A stretch of DNA of 64,000 nucleotides from Gemmatimonadota bacterium (lineage in GTDB: Bacteria > Gemmatimonadota > Gemmatimonadetes > Gemmatimonadales > Gemmatimonadaceae): positions 186,001-250,000 of the forward strand of contig JADKAQ010000002.1 of NCBI GenBank assembly GCA_016719105.1. Reading direction: 5' to 3'. This document shows positions 17,212 through 25,557 of this stretch, piece after piece (positions within the stretch are counted from its first letter, which is position 1; the number at the start of each line of letters is the position of its first letter). A program made the position numbers and the translations under genes. The notes beneath the pieces are model-generated. The model did no database searches. It had not been told where the DNA came from and saw nothing but the letters and a program-made list of their open reading frames with translations.

Positions 17212-18033
17212 TTACGGATTGTTGTTGCGAACGAAGATGCGAATGATCCAGAGGAGCGGCCCTGCCACCGCCAGAACTCGCACGATGCCCTGCGAACGCC
17301 CACCCGTCGTCTGCACGACCGGCATGAAGATCTCATCGCCGTCGCGCAGGGCGAGATCTCCGACCGTTCGTCCCGTTCGGATCGCGTCCTGGAACTCCTT
17401 CTTGTTGATGATGACCTTGCCCGACCGCTTGACCTCGGTGTCTTCGAACTTGGCGTTCTGGCCGAATCCGCCCGATGACATGATCACATCGGTGACGGCC
17501 TGATCAGTCGGGAAGGTCTGGAAGCCGTTGCGAGCGATGCCACCCGTCAGGGTGAGTCGAACCATCGCCTGCGCGGTGACCGCCGGACTCTTGAGGAATT
17601 TCGAAAGTTCTGCCGTGAGGTGCGTCCCCAATTCCGAATCGAGTACGCCGGCGAGCGAGATGTCCGGGATATTCGGAAGGGAAAGCCGTCGGTCGCCCCG
17701 CACGGTGAAGGTGTCGGTGAGCGCCGAGTCGCCGACGACCACGAGGTAGATCCGGTCCCCGGGAAGGAAATCGCCGTTGCGCAGGCGCTGTCGAATCCCC
17801 CCCGCCTCAGCGACCAGCCGCTCGCGGGTCTTGGCGTCGGGGGCGACAATGGCCGCCTGCTCGGTGGCCTTCGCGGCCTGCTCGAGTTCGGAGCGCTTGG
17901 CCTGACGGCGCCCCTCACCCAGGGATCCCTGGGCTCCAGCGGGAGCGGCCGAAAAGGCCAGCAGGCTGGCGAGGACGATCAGTCCTGCATACGCGAGCGC
18001 CGCAGTGCGGCGAGTCATGGATAGGATTCTCAT
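17212..18033 (-). CDS. Polysaccharide export protein (Wza-like, periplasmic/outer membrane)
   Basis: The start at 18033 gives MRILSMTRR followed by a hydrophobic signal peptide ending near PAGAQ. The mature protein begins with a short charged, helical stretch and then LPGDRIYLVVVGD and DTFTVRGDRRLSLPNIPDISLAGVL, the polysaccharide biosynthesis/export domain. A second, SLBB-like region (AMVRLTLTGGI and IMSSGGFG) follows. The last residues, ILAVAGPLLWIIRIFV in outline, are hydrophobic and could anchor or span a membrane. It lacks a lipobox cysteine. It should form the exit channel that works with the Wzc-type kinase at 19796. It shares an operon with the sugar transferase. Confidence 0.8.
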   Translation of the reverse strand: MRILSMTRRTAALAYAGLIVLASLLAFSAAPAGAQGSLGEGRRQAKRSELEQAAKATEQAAIVAPDAKTRERLVAEAGGIRQRLRNGDFLPGDRIYLVVVGDSALTDTFTVRGDRRLSLPNIPDISLAGVLDSELGTHLTAELSKFLKSPAVTAQAMVRLTLTGGIARNGFQTFPTDQAVTDVIMSSGGFGQNAKFEDTEVKRSGKVIINKKEFQDAIRTGRTVGDLALRDGDEIFMPVVQTTGGRSQGIVRVLAVAGPLLWIIRIFVRNNNP

Positions 18034-18632
18034 ACGCGAGTCACCAGTCTGCACCCTTCGTGCTAACACGTACGACCAAGGCTCCCCCCGCAGGGAAGTC
18101 CTCGTTCGTCAGAATGAGGTGAAGGCGCCGCAACGATCTGTCACGGTCACCTCCATGATTGTAGCGCCCGCACCGCAGGGTGTCTCACCCCCGAATGCCG
18201 ATTCGCCAAATCGCACCGTTCGCCCCCTGATCGATTCGGCGTGCAGGGTGTGGCCTGCACGCGGCGAACTGCGACACCGCACTCCGCAAGATGGACGACT
18301 GATCGACGATCTCGTCCCAACTCGACGGTACACATCGCGTTGCCGATGCGTTCCTCGCGCGATCAGCGCGGCGAACCTGGGAGAATTGCCGACAATCGAC
18401 ACGGTGGGGCGAGCGTCAGTCGTCGCGAGCTGGCGCGAACTGTTGCGCGTGCGCATCATGAAGAGCGGTCGTGTACACGGATTGGTAGATCCGGAAGCCG
18501 GATTCGGCCGATTCGGCGTTTTGGGCGCCCTCTGCACGACTCCTGCATGTATGCGCGTGACCACTCGACCTGACCAGCGCTTTCTGGTACTTGCCGAGGC
18601 CGGAACCCGATCCTCGGAAGTGCGCAACGCCG
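18034..18632. other. Long intergenic region between divergent genes
   Basis: About 600 bases hold no protein I can support. On the reverse strand a weak sigma-70 pattern stands at 18158-18188 (TACAAT -10, GTGAGA -35, 19-base spacer), which could drive the export protein. I searched both strands for sigma-54 spacing and found only elements one base off. The forward part before the receiver gene shows no clear promoter. Confidence 0.4.
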
Positions 18633-19586
18633 ATGGCCAATCCGCGAACTGACGATTCTCCGCCGCCGCTCGTGCTCCTGGCCAACGACCAGGAGTGGTC
18701 GGCGCGATCGCTCGAGACCGTACTTGGCGCTCAGGGCTTCGCGTCGGCGCGCGCTTTCACCGGGCGTCAGGCGCTGGAGTTGGCCCGTCGACTCCGACCG
18801 GACGTGGTGATCGCCGATGCGGGGATGCCCGACATCTCCGGTATCGAGATCTGTCAGCGCCTGCGCGACGATGTCGAGTTTCCGCGGTCGACCCCCATCG
18901 TGGTGACGACCGCCGGACCCGCCTCCCGCGCCCAACGTCTGGAGGCGTATCGCGCTGGCGCGTGGGAGTTCCTGAGCCAGCCGATCGATGCCGAAGCGCT
19001 TCTGCTCAAGCTGCAGCTCTTCGTGCGTGCGCGTCGCGAGATCGATCGATCGCGCGAGGAGTCGTTGATCGACGACGGGACGGGATTGTACAACGTGCGC
19101 GGGTTGGCGCGACGCGCCCGGGAGATCGGGGCGGACGCGAGCCGCCGCCGGTCGCCGTTGGCGTGTGTCGCGGTGGGTTCCATCGCCGAGGATGGGGTGA
19201 ACGGCGAACCGCACGAGCTCGATGTCCGGCTCGCCGAACATGTGTCCGAGGTCTTTCGACGCACGGCGCGCTCGTCGGATGCGATCGGCCGTCTCGGTCG
19301 CGGCGAGTTCGCGATCATCGCTCCGGCCATGGATCAGGGTGGGGCGCTGAGGTTTGTCGAACGACTGCAGCATGAACTGGAGTCGACCCCCGCGGTGGTC
19401 GACGGGGTGGCGCGGCATCTCAAGGTGCGAGCGGGCTATTGCGCCGTCTCGGATTTCGCCCAGTCGTCGTTTGATGCTGTCGAACTGTTGCTGCGGGCGG
19501 CGAGCGCTCTTCGTCAGGCGCGCGGCGCCGAGGCGGTGGACGGCTCCAAGACACACGACCTGCTCGCGGTCCCGTTCATTCCATGA
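18633..19586 (+). CDS. Response regulator with receiver and degenerate GGDEF domain
   Basis: The protein has 317 residues from the ATG at 18633. Residues ~11-130 form a receiver domain with a phospho-acceptor in VVIADAGMPD and a Pro after the conserved helix (SQPIDA), although the usual Lys-Pro is replaced by Gln-Pro. From ~140 a diguanylate cyclase-like domain begins (DDGTGLYNVRGL), but the catalytic loop reads GRGEF instead of GGDEF or GGEEF, so cyclase activity is doubtful. It may instead bind c-di-GMP or a partner protein. It diverges from the export/sugar transferase unit and ends before the Wzc gene, so it probably tunes polysaccharide production. Confidence 0.75.
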   Translation: MANPRTDDSPPPLVLLANDQEWSARSLETVLGAQGFASARAFTGRQALELARRLRPDVVIADAGMPDISGIEICQRLRDDVEFPRSTPIVVTTAGPASRAQRLEAYRAGAWEFLSQPIDAEALLLKLQLFVRARREIDRSREESLIDDGTGLYNVRGLARRAREIGADASRRRSPLACVAVGSIAEDGVNGEPHELDVRLAEHVSEVFRRTARSSDAIGRLGRGEFAIIAPAMDQGGALRFVERLQHELESTPAVVDGVARHLKVRAGYCAVSDFAQSSFDAVELLLRAASALRQARGAEAVDGSKTHDLLAVPFIP

Positions 19587-19641
19587 TCCAGCGGTGCCGC
19601 TGACCGGCGCGCCGCGAACGGTCGGCCGCACCGGATGAGGG

Positions 19642-19674
19642 GACGCGCCGGCGACGTCAGGTCGCCGGCGCGTC
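19642..19674 (+). terminator. Terminator hairpin after the receiver gene
   Basis: A 14-bp perfect stem (GACGCGCCGGCGAC and complement) with loop GTCAG lies 56 bases after the stop. No T-run follows. Confidence 0.6.
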
Positions 19675-19749
19675 GTGCGTCAGCGGGCGATGCGCCCACG
19701 GTCGCGCCCCCATCGGACTCGTGGGAAGTCGGCGGATCCCACAATGCAG

Positions 19750-19773
19750 AACGGCGCCGTCATCGGCGCCGTT
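19750..19773 (-). terminator. Terminator hairpin after the Wzc-type kinase gene
   Basis: A 10-bp perfect stem (AACGGCGCCG and complement) with a 4-base loop lies just beyond the stop of the reverse-strand kinase gene. Confidence 0.65.
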
Positions 19774-19795
19774 CGCTCGTGTCCTGGCTACCCGC

Positions 19796-22243
19796 TCAGC
19801 CGCGTCGGCTGTCGCCGCCGGCGCCCAACAACGCCGCGCTGCTGGGCTCGGGTTCGTCGATGCCGTAGTAGCCTTCGAGGTAGTGGTAGTACTTGAACTG
19901 CGGCATCACGCCGACGTCGTTGAGGATCGCGCCAATGATGCGCACCGGCATGCGATCGAGGACGGTGAGCTTGGCCTGCGCCAGCTTGCGGTCGGTCTCG
20001 CCGGCGCGCAGCACGATGAGCATGGAGCCGGTGGCGGCGCCTAACGCGAAGGCGTCGATGCCGGCGCCGAGCGGCGCGCTGTCCACGATGATGGCGTCAA
20101 AGCGCGAGCGCAGGTCGTCGAGCAGGATGCGCATGCGCTCCGACGCGAGGAGCTCCGGTCCGTGCTTGCGACGCTTGCCACATGGGACGACGAAGAGGTT
20201 CGCGTGATGCTGCGTCGGGAGCACGACCTGCTCGAGCGTCGCCTCGTCGGCCAGGAAGTCCACGAGTCCCGGCGTCTGCTTCAAGTCGCCGAAGACCGCA
20301 TGCAACTCACCGCGGCGGATGTCGCCATCGACGATCACCGTGCGGAAGCCGCTGTCGGCGAGCGCGGAGGCGAGGTTGGCCGAGGTGAACGACTTGCCGT
20401 CGCCCGGCCCGGGGCTCGTGATCGTCAGCTGCACCGGACCCGTGCCGTCGAACGACGTCCGCACGGAGAGGGCGATGCTGCGGAAGGCCTCCACGAGCTG
20501 CGTGGCTTCCTCGAGGCGGGCCGTCGCGCTGCGCGGGTTGTTGTACGACGGGATCGCACCGACGATATCGAGCCCGAGTTCGTGCGTTGCCTGTTCGGGG
20601 TACCGGAAGCGCTTGTCGAGGCGGTCGAGCAGCAGCGCGAGACCGAGCCCCGCACCAATGCTGACCGCGACGGCGAGGAAGAAGATGCTGAGCGACGTGT
20701 CGCTCGTTGGGAAGCGCGGCGCAACCGCCGTGTCGAGCACGCCGACGTCGGACATCGCGCTGCGCTCGGCGAGCCGCGCCGAGACCGCGCGTCCGGCGAG
20801 GTCGGCGTACATCGACGAGGCAATGTCCACCTCGCGCTTCAGCTGCATTTCCTGGATCGTGCGGGTGGGGATGCGCTTGATCTCGACCGACGCGCCGTCG
20901 ACGCGGCGCTGCATCTCGATCTCGCGGCTCTTGAGCTCCGCGTAGGAAGAGGTGATGAGCTGCGGGATGGTCTGCGTCTCGAGCCGTTCGATCTGCGTCT
21001 TCTTGTCCTTCACCAGCTGGTGCTGGTCGGTGTACGTCTCCTCGAGCTTGCGAAGGCCGGCCTGCGCCACGTCGAGTTCCTGCAGCGCCTGGCTGAGCTG
21101 CGGGTTGGACCCCATGAGCTGCGGGAAGCCGCGCAAGGACTCAATGGAAAGGCGTCCCCCTCGGCCCTTGGAATCATCAATGATGCGTTGCAGGGCCTCG
21201 CGATCGCGCTTGGTCTGGTCGAGCGTCGTCTTGTCCGAGAAGAACTGCCCCATCACGGGGTTCAGCGTGCCGGTCACCCCAGGGGAGACGGCGACGTTTT
21301 CCGTCGGCTGCACGATCGCGTTGATCTTGAACGCCTCGTAGGCCGCCTGCGCGGCGTTGAGCTGTGATGACGCGAGCTTGAGCTGCTCCTCGATGGTGGT
21401 CGAGGACACTTCGAGCCCGGCCTTCTTGAGGCGCTCTGCTTCCGAAATGAACTGGCTGACCAGGACGTTGATCGTGGTGGCCAGGAGAACCGAGCTCTTT
21501 CCCTTGAGCTGGAAGAGCAGGAGGTTCGAGTTGAACGGAATGGTGACGTCGAGGTTGGTGGCGAGCGCCACGGATGCCTCGCGCGGGGTCAGCACCTCGA
21601 ACTTGACCGTGCGGTCGCGTCCAAGCAGGGCACTCGCCGGCTGCCACTGGAAGCCGACGGCACGCCCGATCGAGTCACCGACGGCACCCTTCTCGATGAC
21701 CTCTTCCTTCTCGGAATCGGTGTCGGGAATGCGGAACAGGGTGTATCGCGCCCCCGAACCATCGACCTCGAGGCGGTACACACCGCTCCTCAGCTTGTCG
21801 GAGGGCATGAGCGTGCGCACGACGGCGGTGTCGGCCTCGGTCTCCGGGACGACGTGAAGCGCGAGCCGTGAGACGACCTTGTCCAGCACCGAGAACGACC
21901 GAGCGAGCTCGACCCACGCCTGGTCGGACTTGAGGATCCCCGGGGCGTTGACCGGACCGCGGCCGCCCGAGTTGTCCTGAATCCACACCTTCGCCTGCAC
22001 CACATACATCGGGGAGACGAATCGCGTGAGCAGGAACCCCGCGCCGACGCCGACCGTGATGACCACGAGGATCAGCCACCGGTAGCGCTTGATGGCGGCG
22101 AGGGATCGCGAGACGATCTCACCAATCCCCCCCTCAGCCGGAGGCGCCGAGGGCGGCCCCCCCCACTGCGGCATCTGGGAGAAGGTCTCCGGACGCGCCG
22201 GGGACGCGTTAGTGACTGGGGAAGGGACGAGATTGGCGGACAT
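19796..22243 (-). CDS. Wzc-type polysaccharide co-polymerase / tyrosine kinase
   Basis: This 815-residue protein is a chain-length regulator fused to a BY-kinase. The first membrane helix is at about 54-75 (WLILVVITVGVGAGFLL), followed by a Wzz domain and a long periplasmic helical region, then a second helix near 515-540. The cytoplasmic kinase has Walker A SPGPGDGKSFTSANL (near 607), Walker A' VIVDGDIRRG and Walker B FDAIIVDSAP. The C-terminal tail contains a tyrosine cluster, YYHYLEGYYG, the autophosphorylation target. It works with the export protein at 17212 to set chain length and drive export. A sigma-54-like element lies about 110 bases upstream of the ATG. Confidence 0.92.
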   Translation of the reverse strand: MSANLVPSPVTNASPARPETFSQMPQWGGPPSAPPAEGGIGEIVSRSLAAIKRYRWLILVVITVGVGAGFLLTRFVSPMYVVQAKVWIQDNSGGRGPVNAPGILKSDQAWVELARSFSVLDKVVSRLALHVVPETEADTAVVRTLMPSDKLRSGVYRLEVDGSGARYTLFRIPDTDSEKEEVIEKGAVGDSIGRAVGFQWQPASALLGRDRTVKFEVLTPREASVALATNLDVTIPFNSNLLLFQLKGKSSVLLATTINVLVSQFISEAERLKKAGLEVSSTTIEEQLKLASSQLNAAQAAYEAFKINAIVQPTENVAVSPGVTGTLNPVMGQFFSDKTTLDQTKRDREALQRIIDDSKGRGGRLSIESLRGFPQLMGSNPQLSQALQELDVAQAGLRKLEETYTDQHQLVKDKKTQIERLETQTIPQLITSSYAELKSREIEMQRRVDGASVEIKRIPTRTIQEMQLKREVDIASSMYADLAGRAVSARLAERSAMSDVGVLDTAVAPRFPTSDTSLSIFFLAVAVSIGAGLGLALLLDRLDKRFRYPEQATHELGLDIVGAIPSYNNPRSATARLEEATQLVEAFRSIALSVRTSFDGTGPVQLTITSPGPGDGKSFTSANLASALADSGFRTVIVDGDIRRGELHAVFGDLKQTPGLVDFLADEATLEQVVLPTQHHANLFVVPCGKRRKHGPELLASERMRILLDDLRSRFDAIIVDSAPLGAGIDAFALGAATGSMLIVLRAGETDRKLAQAKLTVLDRMPVRIIGAILNDVGVMPQFKYYHYLEGYYGIDEPEPSSAALLGAGGDSRRG

Positions 22244-22354
22244 GTCAGCGAGGTCTTCGTTTAGATAGCGACGATCTGTAGACGACTATACCGCAAAAAG
22301 GGCGCACCTGATGCGGCAGGGCCCCGGTCGGTGCAGGGCCGCCGGCCATGAGAA

Positions 22355-22370
22355 CGCAAATCCGGGCCCA
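22355..22370 (-). promoter_or_regulatory. Possible sigma-54 type promoter of the Wzc-type gene
   Basis: Read on the reverse strand, TGGGCCCGGATTTGCG has TGG and TTTGC with GG and GC ten bases apart. It resembles the GGATTGCA ends of the elements at 3097 and 14916. The first transcribed base would be near 22343, giving a leader of about 100 bases. Confidence 0.45.
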
Positions 22371-22427
22371 TGGTTCCGCACCGTGACGGCCGGGTTGGCT
22401 AGGCGTCCTTGTAGGTCGCCCTGTAGA

Positions 22428-22460
22428 TGTGACACAACACGCATGTGGATTGTGACGAAC
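22428..22460. repeat. Pair of TGTGAC direct repeats, possible activator site
   Basis: TGTGACACAAC starts at 22428 and TGTGACGAAC at 22451, 23 bases apart, roughly two helical turns. They lie 60-100 bases upstream of the reverse sigma-54-like promoter and 30-60 bases ahead of the forward sigma-70-like promoter, a sensible place for an activator. Confidence 0.35.
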
Positions 22461-22491
22461 ATTAGGTGTTGTCTCCACGCCCGGGTGTAGC

Positions 22492-22520
22492 TTGACCTCT
22501 GCAACTCTGAATCGTATTTA
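22492..22520 (+). promoter_or_regulatory. Sigma-70 type promoter of the two-component genes
   Basis: TTGACC and TATTTA are separated by 17 bases. Transcription would begin near 22527 and leave a leader of about 140 bases before the activator gene. Confidence 0.55.
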
Positions 22521-22665
22521 ACGCGGTGGGACACTGCAGCGGACATGCTGCGGAGCCGCTACTACAGGTTATCACCTGCGGTAGTACCCGGGGAGGCGGG
22601 GAGACGCTCCCACCCGGTGTGTCGCACCGTTACCTCGGCTTTGGACCCGGATCAGGTTGAAATCG

Positions 22666-24192
22666 ATGGCCACTGGTGCACCGTTGCGTGAAGGCGAACG
22701 AGGGAACGCGGCCGAGGGCGAGCCCCGCGACCCCCTCTCGATCTCCCCTGAGGTCAAAGCCAACCTGAGCCTGCTCATCGTGGACGACGACCGTACCCTC
22801 CGCGAAGGGTGCGCCAGCGTCCTCCAGATGGACGGATTCAACGTCACGACGCTGGGGCGGGGCGACGAAGCGATCGACCTCGTGAAGCGGCGGCGTTTCG
22901 ACATCGTGCTGGTCGATCTCTATATGACGCCGGTGTCGGGGATGGAGATCCTCAAGGCCACACTCGAGGCCTCGAAGGACACCATCGTCGTCGTGATGAC
23001 CGGCAACCCGAGCGTCACGACGAGCATCGAGGCGTTGCGGGCGGGGGCGTGGGACTACCTCCCCAAGCCGTTCTCCGCGACGCACCTCCAGGTGCTCGTC
23101 GGTCGCGCGTCGCATGCCGTCATGGTCGCCCGCGAAACGCGCGACCTTCGGGTGCAGCTCTCCAAGCAGAGTGGCAACAGCGACAAGATCACCCTGCTCG
23201 GCGTCTCCCCCGCATTCCGAAAGGCCGTCGAGCTGGCGCGAAAGGTCGCGAGCACCGATGCGTCGGTGATGATCATGGGAGAGAGCGGAACCGGGAAGGA
23301 GGTCATCGCCCAGTTCATTCACGCCCATTCCCGCCGAGCCTCGCGTCCGATGGTGCCGATCAACTGCGCGGCGCTCCCGGAAGGTCTGCTGGAGTCGGAA
23401 CTCTTCGGACACCGGAAGGGCGCCTTTACCGGGGCGGATCGTGACAAACCCGGATTGCTGGAGATTGCGAACGGCGGCACCCTGTTCCTGGATGAACTGA
23501 CCGAGATGTCGCTCCCGCTGCAGGCCAAGCTCCTGCGCGTGATTCAGGACGGCGTGGTGCGGCGAGTCGGCAGTGAGAAAGAGGACGCCGTCGTGGACGT
23601 GCGCTTCCTCTCGGCGACCAACCGAACGCCGCAGGAGTGCGTGGCGAAGGGGACACTGCGCGAGGATCTGCTGTATCGTCTGCGCGTCGTGCCGATTCAT
23701 CTGCCACCGCTTCGCAAGCGTCCGGAGGATATCCCGCTCCTCACGAACCACTTCCTCACGCACTACTGGGAGCGGCATCGCGGAACGGGCGAGGCGCAGC
23801 CGCGTGTGTCCGAGTCGGCGATCGAGTTCCTGCGTTCGCGTCCGTGGCGCGGCAATGTGCGCGAGCTGCAGAACGTGATCGAGCAGATGGCGGTGCTCAC
23901 GGAGTCGGGTCACCTCGTCCTGCCGGACGATGTGCCGATCTACGACGATATCGGCACCGAGCCGGCGCAGGGCGGCTTCCCGCCCAACGTGATGAACGAG
24001 CCGTTCCACGTGGCCAAGGACAAGCTGATCGCGCATTTCGAGAAGGAGTATCTCGGGCAGCTCATCGCACGGGCCGGTTCGAACATGTCCAAGGCTGCGC
24101 GTCTGGCCAACATCGATCGCACGACGCTCTACCGTTTGATGGAGAAGCACGGCTTCCGGCGCGACGACATGAGCGCCCCGCTGGACGAATGA
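22666..24192 (+). CDS. NtrC-family sigma-54-dependent response regulator
   Basis: The protein has 508 residues from the ATG at 22666, chosen over a TTG at 22657. A receiver domain (LLIVDDDRT, phospho-Asp in VLVDLYMTP, Lys in LPKPF) is followed by an AAA+ domain with Walker A GESGTGKE, the sigma-54 contact loop GAFTGAD, Walker B GGTLFLDE and arginine-finger segment LREDLLYRL. The C-terminus is a Fis-type helix-turn-helix (NMSKAARLANIDRTTLYRLM). It activates transcription by sigma-54 RNA polymerase after phosphorylation. The histidine kinase gene overlaps its stop, so the two are partners. Its position at the end of the polysaccharide locus and the nearby sigma-54 elements make that locus its likely target. 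Confidence 0.93.
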   Translation: MATGAPLREGERGNAAEGEPRDPLSISPEVKANLSLLIVDDDRTLREGCASVLQMDGFNVTTLGRGDEAIDLVKRRRFDIVLVDLYMTPVSGMEILKATLEASKDTIVVVMTGNPSVTTSIEALRAGAWDYLPKPFSATHLQVLVGRASHAVMVARETRDLRVQLSKQSGNSDKITLLGVSPAFRKAVELARKVASTDASVMIMGESGTGKEVIAQFIHAHSRRASRPMVPINCAALPEGLLESELFGHRKGAFTGADRDKPGLLEIANGGTLFLDELTEMSLPLQAKLLRVIQDGVVRRVGSEKEDAVVDVRFLSATNRTPQECVAKGTLREDLLYRLRVVPIHLPPLRKRPEDIPLLTNHFLTHYWERHRGTGEAQPRVSESAIEFLRSRPWRGNVRELQNVIEQMAVLTESGHLVLPDDVPIYDDIGTEPAQGGFPPNVMNEPFHVAKDKLIAHFEKEYLGQLIARAGSNMSKAARLANIDRTTLYRLMEKHGFRRDDMSAPLDE

Positions 24193-25373
24193 CCTCGCAG
24201 GTCACCCTCTTACAGCAGCCGGTGAAGACTCAGGCGGGGAAACGAGGTAAGGGACGCGGGAGCGGGACTACATCAGGGAGTGAGGCTGCGATGCCGCCAG
24301 CGCCCCCGGTGGAGTCGGGCATCCGGGGCGCCACGTGGCGCGCCCTGACGGCTGCCGCTGCCGAGGTCGCGGCTTCGTGGGAGCCTGCCGAGCACGTGGC
24401 GTCGTCGGCGGTGGATGTGCGCGCTGCCCTGTCCGTCGTGCTCGAGTCGTTGCGGCGCACGGTCGCCGACCAGAAGGGCGACTTGGCCCGCCTGCCGGCG
24501 TTCGTGCCGGCTCGCCGGCTGCTCGAGCGTCTGCGTCGTGCCTTCCTGGTGCAGGCGGAGTCTCCCGATGTGCGTGCCGAGTCGGAAGAAGTCGTGCGCG
24601 TGCTGCGCGCCTTTGAATGGGTGCAGGAGGAGCTCGACGTGGACGCCGCGCATCGGTTTGCCGCGCGGCTGACGGGCAACGATGCGCAACAGCTCGTCGT
24701 GGAGATGGCGCACGACATGCGCTCGCCGTTGGGCTCCATCCTGATCCTCGCCGAACGCCTGCGGGCCGGTGCGGGTGGTGAGCTGGCGCCGATCCAACAG
24801 CGCCAGTTGGGGTTGATCTACAGTGCCGCCTTCGGGCTGAGTACGCTGGCGGGCGACGTGATCGAACTCGCGCGCGGCGGCACCACGCTGATGGATCAGC
24901 AGCCGATCGCCTTCTCCGTCTCCGATGTGTTGCAGTCGATCCTCGACATCCTGCGACCGATGGCCGAAGAGAAGCGACTGTCGATGCGTTGCACGGGGCC
25001 GACAGCTGATGTGCGCATCGGACATCCTGCAGCGCTCAATCGCGTCCTGCTCAACCTGGCGACGAACGCGATCAAGTTCACCAACACCGGCTCGGTCGAC
25101 GTCTCGTGCAAGGAGCTCGATCGCACACGCGTCGAGTTTTCCGTGCGCGACACCGGGCGCGGGATCCCGCCGCACGTGATGAACAACCTCTTCGAGGCCT
25201 TCCGTCAGCGGCAGGTTCCGGGCGACTACGCCTTCTCGAGCGCCGGGCTCGGACTCTCGATCTGCCAGAAGCTCGTCGGCGCGATGGGCGGCGCGCTTGG
25301 TGTGGATACGGAGTTGGAGAAGGGGACACGCTTCCACTTCATCCTCGAACTCCCCCAGCCGGCGCGCATGTAG
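24189..25373 (+). CDS. Soluble sensor histidine kinase
   Basis: The 394-residue protein starts at an ATG overlapping the regulator stop (ATGA). The first ~165 residues are alpha-helical, Ala/Arg-rich, with no membrane segment and no domain I recognise. The H-box is MAHDMRSPLG (His near 176), the N-box NLATNAIKF (near 290), and G-boxes DTGRGI and SAGLGLSI complete the ATPase domain. It should phosphorylate the NtrC-type regulator. The lack of a periplasmic sensor means that the signal is intracellular or is passed by another protein. Confidence 0.88.
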   Translation: MTSQVTLLQQPVKTQAGKRGKGRGSGTTSGSEAAMPPAPPVESGIRGATWRALTAAAAEVAASWEPAEHVASSAVDVRAALSVVLESLRRTVADQKGDLARLPAFVPARRLLERLRRAFLVQAESPDVRAESEEVVRVLRAFEWVQEELDVDAAHRFAARLTGNDAQQLVVEMAHDMRSPLGSILILAERLRAGAGGELAPIQQRQLGLIYSAAFGLSTLAGDVIELARGGTTLMDQQPIAFSVSDVLQSILDILRPMAEEKRLSMRCTGPTADVRIGHPAALNRVLLNLATNAIKFTNTGSVDVSCKELDRTRVEFSVRDTGRGIPPHVMNNLFEAFRQRQVPGDYAFSSAGLGLSICQKLVGAMGGALGVDTELEKGTRFHFILELPQPARM

Positions 25374-25557
25374 TGCTGGCGCCGCGTCCCATTCGCCGGG
25401 GCGCGCGAAGGAGCGGACGGCGCTGAGGTTGCGAGGGTACTGACCGTGCGCCGGCCTGTGTTCCGCGTTCTCCGCGGCGGCGCACTCTGGACGGATGCGC
25501 GGGCGCGCCGCAGCTTTGTGGCTCTCGCCGTACCTCCCACCTCGCCACGAGGGCAGC

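Larger units (their letters stand above)
22244..22665. other. Divergent regulatory region between kinase and activator genes
   Basis: About 420 bases separate the two starts, with a markedly lower G+C content around 22430-22525. Candidate promoters for both directions and a pair of TGTGAC repeats are listed separately. I see no gene here. Confidence 0.6.

Noticed and set aside
22281..22294. Reverse-strand TATAGT as a sigma-70 promoter for the Wzc-type gene
   Set aside because: No acceptable -35 at 16-18 bases; the sigma-54-like element nearby fits better.
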